Shown here: piece after piece, positions 1 through 7,542 of the stretch
Layout: each line of letters begins with the position of its first letter
How positions within the stretch are numbered: position 1 is the stretch's first letter
Assembly (NCBI RefSeq): GCF_024699925.1
Contig: NZ_JAJOMX010000004.1
Location: forward strand, 186,001 to 250,000
Length of the DNA: 64,000 nt
Direction: 5' to 3'
Origin: Mesorhizobium sp. J428
GTDB taxonomy: Bacteria; Pseudomonadota; Alphaproteobacteria; Rhizobiales; Rhizobiaceae
Program-made: the position numbers and the translations under genes
The notes under the pieces: model-generated
Database searches by the model: none
Told to the model about the DNA's origin: nothing
Seen by the model: the letters and a program-made list of their open reading frames with translations, nothing else

Positions 1-1
1 G

Positions 2-286
2 ATCGCACGATTGGCTGAGGCGCCGGGGAGTCGACTGCGTTTCTCGAAATTGATGCGCGCGGTTGGAGGGGTATCGCAGCGCATGTTGACGGCGACTCTA
101 CGCAACCTCGAGCGCGACGGGCTTGTCATCCGTGAAGTGTTCCCGGAGGTTCCCCCTCGGGTCGAGTATGAGCTGACCGAAAGAGGAAAGAGCTTTCTCA
201 TTCCGGCATTTACGCTAATCGGCTGGCTGGAAGCCAACTGGCCTGATATACAGCGCAGCCGTGACCTTTACGACCAGAATCACTGA
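2..286 (+). CDS. HxlR-family winged-helix transcriptional regulator, 5' truncated
   Basis: The frame is open from the window edge, so the gene starts upstream and only about 94 C-terminal residues are present. It shows the core of the HxlR winged helix: [10 protein letters not shown], then [19 protein letters not shown] (recognition helix) and [12 protein letters not shown] (wing). HxlR proteins are dimeric DNA-binding regulators, often of redox or detoxification genes. An in-frame TTG at 11 is internal to the domain and is not the real start. No target can be inferred from what is visible. Confidence 0.9.
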   Translation: MARLAEAPGSRLRFSKLMRAVGGVSQRMLTATLRNLERDGLVIREVFPEVPPRVEYELTERGKSFLIPAFTLIGWLEANWPDIQRSRDLYDQNH

Positions 287-430
287 AATACTCTGGCGTG
301 GCATATCTTGAAGGAATTTCGATTTTTCGCGATCAATCGAGCAATAGTTTTCACAACATGCTCGACGATATTTTGAAACGACGGAGCTCTGTTTGGGCGC
401 ACTGTGTGACTGGGAAGGCCACCAGAAACC

Positions 431-880
431 TCAGATAAACCCCTTGGTCAGGAAAGTGGCGCGTGAAATCGCCACGGGATCTCTACATCCCACTGTCACG
501 CCCGAGCGGGCAAGATCGCAATTCGTCTGCCGATGCGCTCGACCGCTCGACCAAGGCTTGTGCATAGCAATCGGCGGCGATCGTCGATCGAAGATAGCTG
601 ATATTTTGGCTGAGAGTTCTTGGCATTGAGGTCGCCCGTGTGAAGGCGAGCAAGCTGGACGGCGAAAGTTCGCAGAGACTGGCGACGATGCCGCCGTGCA
701 GCGCCCTGATCATCGGATTGCCAGTGTGGTGTTCGGCGACGCAAAGTTTCGGGACGACGCGATCGGCGGCATCTGTGGCTCAATGTTCAGGAACGGGGCA
801 AAGGGGAAAATGGCCAGAAACTCGGCCAAAAAAGATTCACTCTTGGTCTCGTTGGCTGTGGAAGACAACTCTGGACTCAT
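431..880 (-). pseudogene. decayed PaaI-type hotdog thioesterase
   Basis: No single frame is open, but the three minus-strand frames read in succession give one hotdog-fold protein of about 150 residues. It starts at ATG 880 (MSPELSSTANE), with FLAIFPFAPFLNIE near the N-terminus. A second frame then gives the hallmark GNPMIRALHGGIVASLCE and the strand SQNISYLRSTIAADCYA, a third gives RAVERIGRRIAILPARA, and the last frame ends DPVAISRATFL. This order matches the intact thioesterases at 58117 and 58515 in this window. At least three frame changes make it a pseudogene. The flanks 287-430 and 881-1105 hold nothing I recognise. Confidence 0.65.
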
Positions 881-1105
881 GATGGGATCGATCGCGGCCC
901 CCGCGTACCGACCGATGAATGTCGCACTTCATTAAGCGCCTCTGTTTACTCAATCACCGCCGAACGGCCACAACGATTCGTCATATGAAGAATGCTCTCC
1001 AGTTTATTGCCGCATTATTCATTCCACATTGCGCGATCCGCAAGTGGAATCCACTGGGTATTATATTACTTCGTGGGCCATCGCTGCAAGATAATGCGTA
1101 CATTT

Positions 1106-1402
1106 CTAGTTGCCAAACAGGCCGCGCCGCGGCGGCCTGCTGGCGCCCGTTTTCGCATCGTAGTTGATGCGCACTTCCGCGCCATCCGCCATGAAGTAGA
1201 CGATACGGTACTCACCGTCAGAAAACGAGATGCTTTCAATGCCATAGAAACCTGGACGTCCTTCAACCTGCTCGATAACAGTCGAAAGCTTGATGCTGTC
1301 CGGTGGCGGCAACTTCGACAGGGGATCATCATCCTGAGCGGAGGCAGCGACAAGCGATCCGAATAACAATCCAGAGACGAGAACGGGAGAAAGGAAACGC
1401 AT
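1106..1402 (-). CDS. small secreted PepSY-like protein
   Basis: This is a 98-residue protein with a clear signal peptide (MRFLSP, hydrophobic core, cleavage near AASAQ), so it is probably periplasmic. The mature part carries one PepSY-like unit: an amphipathic helix (LSTVIEQVEG) followed by strands GIESISFSDGEYRIVYF, GAEVRINYD and the terminal AKTG turn. PepSY modules are small and often inhibitory or ligand-binding; no substrate is evident. Before the IS3 insertion it would have lain directly downstream of the uspA-marR pair on the same strand. Confidence 0.75.
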   Translation of the reverse strand: MRFLSPVLVSGLLFGSLVAASAQDDDPLSKLPPPDSIKLSTVIEQVEGRPGFYGIESISFSDGEYRIVYFMADGAEVRINYDAKTGASRPPRRGLFGN

Positions 1403-1545
1403 CGAGGAACTTCCACTTCCGGTGAGTATGCGGTCCCAGAGTCTGAGGCCGACGTGGCTAGTGAATAGGAGTCTGACGCCCTCGCGCTAAATGTTTGAAC
1501 CGCGCCGGGTTGATCGGAGGCTCCAATCCTTGAGAAGGTGGAGCC

Positions 1546-1875
1546 ATGACAAGCAAGACAACGAACAGGTTTTCTCCCGAGGTCCGTGCCCGCGCGGTGC
1601 GGCTGGTTCTGGATCACGAAGGCGAGCACACCTCGCGGTGGGCGGCGGTGTCGTCGATCGCCGCCAAGATCGGCTGCACGGCGCAGACGTTGCATGAGTG
1701 GGTGAAGAAGGCCGAGCGCGATAGCGGCGTTCGCGCCGGTGTGCCTACGGATGTGGCGACGAAGCTCAAGGCTCTGGAACGCGAGAACCGCGAGCTTCGG
1801 CAAGCCAACGAGATCCTGCGCAAGGCGAGCGCGTATTTTGCCCAGGCGGAGCTCGACCGCCGGTTCAGGCCATGA
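1546..1875 (+). CDS. IS3-family transposase OrfA
   Basis: This 109-residue DNA-binding subunit has an N-terminal helix-turn-helix ([14 protein letters not shown] to [15 protein letters not shown]) and a C-terminal leucine-zipper-like coiled coil ([18 protein letters not shown]), the standard OrfA layout. It ends in a 4-bp ATGA overlap with orfB, so the catalytic subunit is probably made by translational coupling or by the frameshift fusion usual in this family. Both ORFs lie between perfect inverted repeats. Confidence 0.93.
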   Translation: MTSKTTNRFSPEVRARAVRLVLDHEGEHTSRWAAVSSIAAKIGCTAQTLHEWVKKAERDSGVRAGVPTDVATKLKALERENRELRQANEILRKASAYFAQAELDRRFRP

Positions 1876-2777
1876 TCGCGTTCATCGACGATCATCGTGG
1901 GGCGCATGGGGTCGAGCCGATCTGCAAGGTGCTGCCGATTGCCCCGTCGACCTACCATGACCGTGTCGCCAAGCGCGTCGATCCCTCCCGGCTGTCGGTT
2001 CGGGCAAGACGGGATGCAGCCTTGAAGGATGAGGTTCGCCGCGTGTTCGAGGCTAACTTCCGCGTCTACGGCGTTCGCAAGGTCTGGCGCCAGTTGCAGC
2101 GCGAGGGCTTCGATGTTGCCCGCTGCACGGTTGCCCGCCTGATGAAGGCCATGGGTCTCGAAGGCATCATCCGCGGCAAGCCGCTCCGCACCACGGTGAG
2201 CGACAAGGCCGCACCTTGTCCGCTCGATCACGTCAATCGCCAGTTCCATGCCCCGGCACCGAACATGCTGTGGGTCTCCGACTTCACCTACGTCGCGACC
2301 TGGACCGGCTTCGTCTATGTCGCCTTTGTCATCGACACTTATGCGAGAAGGATCGTCGGCTGGCGGGTGAGCCGGACGGCGCATGCGAGCTTCGTCCTGG
2401 ACGCTCTGGAACAGGCTCTCCACGATCGGCGGCCAATCCATCGCGGTGGGCTCGTGCACCATAGTGATAGAGGCAGCCAATACGTCAGCATTCGATACAC
2501 CGAGCGCCTGGCGGAAGCCGGCGTCGAGCCGTCGGTCGGCAGCGTCGGCGACAGCTATGACAACGCTCTCGCCGAAACCATCAACGGTCTCTACAAGGCC
2601 GAGGTGATCCACCGACGCGGACCATGGCGCTCATTCGAGGCAGTCGAGTTCGCGACGTTGGAATGGGTGGACTGGTTCAACAATCGCCGGCTGCTGGAGC
2701 CCATCGGCAACATCCCGCCGGCGGAAGCCGAGGAACGCTACTACGCCATGCTGGTAGAACCAGCCATGGCCGCGTGA
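1872..2777 (+). CDS. IS3-family transposase OrfB (DDE integrase core)
   Basis: This 301-residue catalytic subunit starts at the ATGA overlap with orfA. It has an N-terminal HTH_21-type segment ([11 protein letters not shown]) and a complete rve domain with the DDE triad visible in [17 protein letters not shown] and [14 protein letters not shown]. The C-terminus [20 protein letters not shown] is the usual family ending. No frameshift or missing catalytic residue was found. Confidence 0.95.
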   Translation: MIAFIDDHRGAHGVEPICKVLPIAPSTYHDRVAKRVDPSRLSVRARRDAALKDEVRRVFEANFRVYGVRKVWRQLQREGFDVARCTVARLMKAMGLEGIIRGKPLRTTVSDKAAPCPLDHVNRQFHAPAPNMLWVSDFTYVATWTGFVYVAFVIDTYARRIVGWRVSRTAHASFVLDALEQALHDRRPIHRGGLVHHSDRGSQYVSIRYTERLAEAGVEPSVGSVGDSYDNALAETINGLYKAEVIHRRGPWRSFEAVEFATLEWVDWFNNRRLLEPIGNIPPAEAEERYYAMLVEPAMAA

Positions 2778-2813
2778 CTCAAACGAAACGGCCTCCGGAA
2801 AACCCGGCGCGGT

Positions 2814-3320
2814 TCAGTTCGGCGGAGTGGCCAGGTTCCCCGTCATATGTGAAAGCCCGACCCGCATCAGTTCGACTTGTTGTTTGCAAACACCCTGTTC
2901 CGCTCTGTTGCAGAGCGCGCTCACAATCGCCTCGACCCTTGGCGCAAGCGCTTTGCCCCTGGGCTGCAGATAGATGCACTTGACGCGACGGTCCACCTCA
3001 TTGCGCTTGCGGATGACCAGGTCGGCGGCCTCGAGGCGGTCGAGGATATCGACAAGCGTCATTGGTTCGCAGGAAAGAATGTGAGCGAGATGGGATTGGC
3101 TGAGACCCTCGTTATGGCCCAATAATATCAGCACGCGCGCTTCGGCCGGCGTCAGAGCCAGTCCCGCAAACTCGAATTCGGCCAAGAGTTGTTTTCGAAA
3201 CGCTTTGACGAAGGCAACAGCCCCGAGGGCCAGAGCGTACTTGTCAGTTGGGAACCCAACTGCGGTATACTTGTGTTCGGTATTCGCGAAGCTGCTCGGC
3301 ACCGGGTCGACGAAAGTCAC
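2814..3320 (-). CDS. MarR-family regulator, last codon replaced by the IS3 end
   Basis: This 168-residue MarR regulator contains the winged helix LTPAEARVLILLG, LSQSHLAHILSCEPMTLVDILDRLEAADLV and the wing RKRNEVDRRVKCIYL. The GTG start at 3320 is chosen because it overlaps the uspA stop as GTGA and lies before the conserved region; the upstream extension of the frame is not family-like. The stop codon TGA is formed by the first bases of the IS3 inverted repeat. Without the insertion the protein would end two codons beyond the last Pro (Asn-Ile-stop), so the element changed almost nothing. It is probably co-transcribed with uspA. Confidence 0.85.
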   Translation of the reverse strand: MTFVDPVPSSFANTEHKYTAVGFPTDKYALALGAVAFVKAFRKQLLAEFEFAGLALTPAEARVLILLGHNEGLSQSHLAHILSCEPMTLVDILDRLEAADLVIRKRNEVDRRVKCIYLQPRGKALAPRVEAIVSALCNRAEQGVCKQQVELMRVGLSHMTGNLATPPN

Positions 3321-3796
3321 TCTGGGACCCCATAGTTCGGTTTGAGTCTGTCGAACTCCGAGTCGGAAACCTCCATTCGTCCGATCAGCATGCTGCAGTT
3401 TAGATGGTCGATGAGATATGTGGCAACGGACCCCGACCACCAACGCGCCAGGGTCCCGTGCTGACGATGCCCGATAACGACCAGATCGGCGTTGATTTCC
3501 TTTGCGACGGCGCGAATTTCCGGTCCGGGATCGCCCATCGCAAGCCGCGTGTCGGGCTCGAATCCTATATCCCGCAACCGCCGTTCGCCTTCGGCGAGGA
3601 TGTTTTTATAGACCTCGCTCTGCTCGCCCACGACTCCGGGATAAACACCTTCGGCAAAGACAATTCCGGTGGAAATCTGCACGACGGCCAGCAGACACAC
3701 CTGGGCCTCGCAGAGCCGTGCCAGGCGTGCGCCTTCGCGCAACGCCAGACGACCTTCGACGGACCCGTCATAGGCGAGGAGGATGCGTCGATACAT
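3317..3796 (-). CDS. universal stress protein, UspA family
   Basis: This is a single-domain UspA protein of about 159 residues beginning MYRRILLAYDGSVEGRLAL, the classical first strand and nucleotide-binding start. The C-terminal part has INADLVVIGHRQHG and WSGSVATYLIDHLNCSMLI, the ATP-binding loop region of the family. A GTG at 3814 would add six residues, but the ATG at 3796 places the conserved strand at the N-terminus as usual. It precedes marR with a 4-bp overlap, suggesting a stress-responsive pair. Confidence 0.85.
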   Translation of the reverse strand: MYRRILLAYDGSVEGRLALREGARLARLCEAQVCLLAVVQISTGIVFAEGVYPGVVGEQSEVYKNILAEGERRLRDIGFEPDTRLAMGDPGPEIRAVAKEINADLVVIGHRQHGTLARWWSGSVATYLIDHLNCSMLIGRMEVSDSEFDRLKPNYGVPE

Positions 3797-3853
3797 GGGT
3801 AACTGGGTTGCCACGTTGCACCGTAACGGGAGTTGCGCTATGTCGGTAGCATA

Positions 3854-3875
3854 CTATCAATAAGAAAGCTATCAA
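3854..3875 (+). promoter_or_regulatory. direct heptamer repeat in front of the marR-emrAB operon
   Basis: CTATCAA occurs twice, at 3854-3860 and 3869-3875, 15 bp apart. The second copy abuts the GTG start of the MarR gene. MarR proteins often bind just upstream of their own start, so this may be an operator, but MarR operators are usually palindromic and no clean palindrome is seen. Confidence 0.35.
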
Positions 3876-4301
3876 GTGAGCGTCGGCCAGGAATTCGCCA
3901 TGGAGCTTGCACGGGTTGGGCGTCGTTGGAGAACCGGCCTCGATGCGCGTGTGAAACATCTCGGATTGACGCAAGCGCGATGGATCGCGCTGCTGCATCT
4001 GCGGCGGTGGGGGGCGATCTCGCAGAGGAATCTCGCCGCGCAGATCGGGGTAGAGGGACCGACCCTGGTGCGTCTTCTGGATGCGCTCGAGCAGCGCGGT
4101 CTGATCGAGCGCGTCGATTCCGATGATGACCGGCGCGTCAAGAATATCCATCTCGCGGAAAGCGCCAAGCCACTTATCGAGGAGATCACGCGCATTTCCG
4201 ATGCGTTCAGGGAAGAACTGCTCGAAGGCGTTCCCGCGGATGATCTGGCGACAGCGCACCGCGTGCTGGCTCTCATCGGCGACAGGCTGGAAAGATCGTA
4301 G
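3876..4301 (+). CDS. MarR-family repressor of the EmrAB efflux operon
   Basis: This 141-residue MarR protein has dimerisation helices at both ends and a winged helix in the middle: LTQARWIALLHLRRWG, ISQRNLAAQIGVEGPTLVRLLDALEQRGLIERV and the wing DSDDDRRVKNIHL. It is followed after one base by the emrA-like gene and then emrB, the arrangement of the E. coli mprA/emrRAB operon. It is therefore inferred to be the local repressor, released by a lipophilic toxic ligand. The start is a GTG. Confidence 0.88.
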   Translation: MSVGQEFAMELARVGRRWRTGLDARVKHLGLTQARWIALLHLRRWGAISQRNLAAQIGVEGPTLVRLLDALEQRGLIERVDSDDDRRVKNIHLAESAKPLIEEITRISDAFREELLEGVPADDLATAHRVLALIGDRLERS

Positions 4302-4302
4302 A

Positions 4303-5490
4303 ATGAACATGGAAGCAAGGCCGTTGCAATTCTCCGGGGCTGCGAACGCAGCTGCTGGCACTGCCGAGACACCGGCCGCTACCGAGACACCACCCGCTAC
4401 GAAGAAGAGCGGGCGAGCGCGCAGGTTGGCTCGCGCGACGGCGCTTTTCGCGGTGCTCGGCGTCGTCGCCTATTTCACCTATCCCTGGCTGGCCGCGCGG
4501 TGGACGCATGTCTTTCTCGACGACGCCCGGATCGCGGCAAATATGATCGCCGTCAGCAGCGAAGTGTCCGGCAGGATCATATCGCTTCCCGTCATCGCGG
4601 GCGACAAGGTCGTTCGTGGACAGGTTCTGGCTACCATCGATGCGGCATCCGCCTCACAGGAACTGAAGGGCCTGGAAGCACAGGTCACAGGCGTCAAATC
4701 CCAGCAGGACCAGCTGCGTTCCCAGCAGGGTTTCGTTCGAGGTCAGGTTGCGGCGAAGCTTCAGGCGGCAGAAGCCCAGATTGCCGCGGCTCAAGCCTCC
4801 CATGCCGCCGCCGAGGCTGCGCTCCAGAATGCGAAATCCCAGTTCGACCGTGTCAAGGCGCTCGCAGGTCGAAACGTGCTATCGGCCCAGCAACTCGACG
4901 ATGCGAATGCCCGGCTGGCTGCCGCCACCCAGCAGGAACGGCTGACTGCGGCCGGGATACTGACAGCCCGCGCCAATCTCGAAGTCGTGACGGCTGAAGA
5001 GGCGCAAATTGGCGTGCTCGACCAGCAGATCGCGACCTTTGATGCGCAGGTCGAGGCACTTTCCGCGCAGATCGAACAGAAACGCATCGACCTCGGCCGC
5101 CGCGACATCAGGGCAGAGTTTGACGGCGTTATCGATAGCACCTTTATCGATGCGGGGGAGTACGTATCGCCCGGCACGCGGCTCCTGATCTACCACGACC
5201 CGAGCACAGTCTGGGTCGACGCCAGCGTCAAGGAGACGGACTTCAGGCGGCTGACGGCCGGCGCGCCGGCGCAGATTACTATCGACGCGTATCCGGATCG
5301 GGAATTCCGCGGCGAAGTCGTCCGGATCGGCGAAGCCGCCACCAGCCAGTTCGCTCTGCTCCCGAGCCCCAATCCGAGCGGCAACTTTACCAAAGTCACC
5401 CAGCGCCTGCCGGTGCGAATATCCATCGAACAGCAGGATGGTCTCCTGCGCCCCGGAATGATGGTGGAAGTCAGCATCGATGTCGATTGA
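4303..5490 (+). CDS. emrA: EmrA-type membrane fusion (periplasmic adaptor) protein
   Basis: This HlyD/EmrA-family adaptor has about 395 residues. A single N-terminal transmembrane segment (ATALFAVLGVVAYFTYPWLA) anchors it, followed by the first lipoyl half (SSEVSGRIISLPVIAGDKVVRGQVLATID), a long Ala/Gln-rich coiled-coil hairpin, the second lipoyl half (RAEFDGVIDSTFIDAGEYV) and a beta-barrel region (FRGEVVRIGEA). It would link the inner-membrane EmrB pump to an outer-membrane channel, which is not encoded nearby. The ATG at 4303 follows the marR stop directly; the longer upstream frame overlaps marR and is not used. Confidence 0.92.
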   Translation: MNMEARPLQFSGAANAAAGTAETPAATETPPATKKSGRARRLARATALFAVLGVVAYFTYPWLAARWTHVFLDDARIAANMIAVSSEVSGRIISLPVIAGDKVVRGQVLATIDAASASQELKGLEAQVTGVKSQQDQLRSQQGFVRGQVAAKLQAAEAQIAAAQASHAAAEAALQNAKSQFDRVKALAGRNVLSAQQLDDANARLAAATQQERLTAAGILTARANLEVVTAEEAQIGVLDQQIATFDAQVEALSAQIEQKRIDLGRRDIRAEFDGVIDSTFIDAGEYVSPGTRLLIYHDPSTVWVDASVKETDFRRLTAGAPAQITIDAYPDREFRGEVVRIGEAATSQFALLPSPNPSGNFTKVTQRLPVRISIEQQDGLLRPGMMVEVSIDVD

Positions 5491-7051
5491 GGACCTGTTC
5501 GACAGCTACGGTCCGGCCTATCGCTGGCTCGCGACAGGCACTGTTATGATCTCGGCCATCGCCGTCGTTCTGTCGACGACCATCGTCAATGTCGCGATAC
5601 CCGGCGTCATGGGCGCTTTCGGCATCAGCCAGGTCGAGGCGCAATGGATCTCGACCGGTTTCCTCGCGGCAATGACGGCGACCATGCTGCTGGCCGATTG
5701 GGCCAACAAGGCGTTCGGCCAGCGAGCCAGCATGGTAACTGCCCTGGCCTTGTTTGCAGCGGGGTCCGTTCTTGGCGGCGTCGCGCCGAACGAAACCGTC
5801 CTGACTGTCGCAAGGGTGATCCAGGGCGCCGCCGCTGGCATCATTCAGCCTCTCGCCATGGTCCTTCTGTTCCAGGTTTTTCCGGCTGATCAGCGCGGCG
5901 CCGCGATGGGTATATTCGGCATCGGCGTTGTGCTCGCGCCGGCGCTCGGCCCATGGATCGGCGGCATCCTGATTGACGCTTTCAACTGGCGCTACGTCTT
6001 TTATCTCGGGATTCCGTTTGCCGCCCTCGGCATTTTCTTGTCAAATCTGTTTCTGCCGACTCGCGCCGACAAGGGTCCTCGTCCAGGATTCGACTGGTTC
6101 GGCGTGCTCCTTCTGAGCGTATTCCTTGGTGTTCTCCTGAATGCGCTGACAAACGCTCAGCGCGAAGGCTGGACGTCCGATCCGATCCTGGCGCAATTCG
6201 CGATTGCTATGATCGCGGCCTCAAGCTTTATCTGGTGGGAGATCAGGGCGGCCAAGCCCATGCTCGACATGCGGCTCTTTACCCAACTGCCGTTCGCTTC
6301 GGCTTGCCTGGTCGGCTTCATCATGGGTGCCGGTCTGTTCGGATCGACCTATCTGGTCCCGCTGTTCGTGCAGACGATTCAGGGTTTCACCCCGACCCAG
6401 GCCGGATTGCTTTTGATGCCGTCGGGATTTGTGCTGGTCTTTGTCTTCCCGATTGCCGGACGCATGTCTGATAAACTCCCATCCGGCTGGTTGATCGGCT
6501 CCGGGATGGCCATTTTCGCCTATTCCTCTTACCTGACGGCCGACATCGACATCAACACCACCTTCTGGATGCTTGCCTGGCTCACCGTTCTTTCGCGCAT
6601 TGGCCTCGGGCTGGTGTTTCCTTCTCTGACCTCTGCATCGCTCAAGGTTCTTCCAAGAGAACTGGTCGCGCAGGGATCAGGCGCGATCAACTTCATTCGC
6701 CAGCTTGGTGGCGCGTTCGGGGTCAACCTGTTAGCCGTGTTCATGGAACGGCGCACCGTCATGCACGCTGACGCGTTCGCCGCGACCCAAACCACCGACA
6801 ACTCCGCCACGATGTCGTTGCTCAGCCAGGTCGCTGCAATGGTCAAGACAGCGGGTGTCCCCGACTTCCAGCAATTGCCGACGGCCGCGTCGTTTCTGGC
6901 GCAAGCCATCATCATTCAGGCCAACACCGCCGCGTTCCGGGATGGGTTTATCGTCGTGACGATCGTCTTCCTGGTCGCTCTAGGGCCGACGTGGCTGCTG
7001 CACCGTGCCGAAGCGCGGTGCACCGGCTTCAATCCCACGCGGAGCCTGTGA
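5480..7051 (+). CDS. emrB: EmrB-type MFS drug exporter (DHA2, 14 TM)
   Basis: This 523-residue DHA2-family antiporter overlaps the end of emrA by 11 bp. Motif A-like residues appear after TM2 (ADWANKAFGQRAS). Motif C of exporters is seen in VVLAPALGPWIGGILID, with the following FNWRYVFYLGIPF typical of EmrB/QacA. It probably expels lipophilic toxic compounds by proton exchange together with EmrA. The frame is intact. The stretch downstream to 7335 shows no gene. Confidence 0.93.
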   Translation: MSIEDLFDSYGPAYRWLATGTVMISAIAVVLSTTIVNVAIPGVMGAFGISQVEAQWISTGFLAAMTATMLLADWANKAFGQRASMVTALALFAAGSVLGGVAPNETVLTVARVIQGAAAGIIQPLAMVLLFQVFPADQRGAAMGIFGIGVVLAPALGPWIGGILIDAFNWRYVFYLGIPFAALGIFLSNLFLPTRADKGPRPGFDWFGVLLLSVFLGVLLNALTNAQREGWTSDPILAQFAIAMIAASSFIWWEIRAAKPMLDMRLFTQLPFASACLVGFIMGAGLFGSTYLVPLFVQTIQGFTPTQAGLLLMPSGFVLVFVFPIAGRMSDKLPSGWLIGSGMAIFAYSSYLTADIDINTTFWMLAWLTVLSRIGLGLVFPSLTSASLKVLPRELVAQGSGAINFIRQLGGAFGVNLLAVFMERRTVMHADAFAATQTTDNSATMSLLSQVAAMVKTAGVPDFQQLPTAASFLAQAIIIQANTAAFRDGFIVVTIVFLVALGPTWLLHRAEARCTGFNPTRSL

Positions 7052-7335
7052 GCGCCAAGGCGCGATGACAGCAATCGAGTGGAGTCACTGGAACTACCGG
7101 ACAGCCAAAAGCTTGTAGGCCGCGGCCGATACTGACGAGAGCCTCCGGAATGGGGGGGCCTGGAATTCGATAATGATACTTCTTGTAGCACGTTTTCCGG
7201 ATCCGCCGCCACAGCGGTCGAAAGCTATCGGCCGGATTTACACTGAGCGCTTCTTTCCAAAGCTTGTCTCATTTAACGCCACGTATATCAACTTGATAGA
7301 GCTATGATTTTGAACGGGTGATTCGGAGGAAAGCG

Positions 7336-7542
7336 ATGGGCGGCACAAATCCCATTTTCATTGCGGCCTTGCTGACGGCGTCAGTTGGCATGAGCCAAGC
7401 GGGCGAAAACGATCCCTTCATCTATTTCGCCACCCAGGATCCGTTTGTCAGCCCTGAAGCGCCAATCACCAAGAACGATGTTCATCTATTCGGCGGCGTC
7501 TGTCGCTTGGCATTTAAATGGGTTCTTCCTCACTTTGTGTGA
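7336..7542 (+). pseudogene. secreted protein truncated by transposon insertion
   Basis: The start at ATG 7336 has a good ribosome binding site (CGGAGGA, 7325-7330). The product begins with a signal peptide (NPIFIAALLTASVGMSQAG) and then a mature part with DPFVSPEAPITKNDVHLFGG. Host sequence ends at 7500, where the TniABQ transposon begins, and the last codons come from the transposon end and the ISL3 repeat. Too little of the mature protein remains to assign a family. Confidence 0.6.

Larger units (their letters stand above)
1496..2816. mobile_element. IS3-family insertion sequence, intact, 1321 bp
   Basis: The terminal inverted repeats share TGAACCGCGCCGGGTT exactly at both ends, with further partial match through the CCGGAGGC region. 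The element is flanked by a 3-bp direct repeat GTT (1493-1495 and 2817-2819), typical for IS3 elements. It contains overlapping orfA and orfB, both intact, so it may be active. It is inserted at the very end of the minus-strand marR gene (2814-3320). Confidence 0.93.

Noticed and set aside
1496..2816. IS3 element disrupting and inactivating marR
   Set aside because: The junction shows that the element supplies an in-frame stop and removes only the final residue, so the MarR protein should be functional.
7496..7500. 5-bp target duplication for the TniABQ transposon
   Set aside because: The flanks GCGTC and CCTGC do not match, so no duplication can be claimed.
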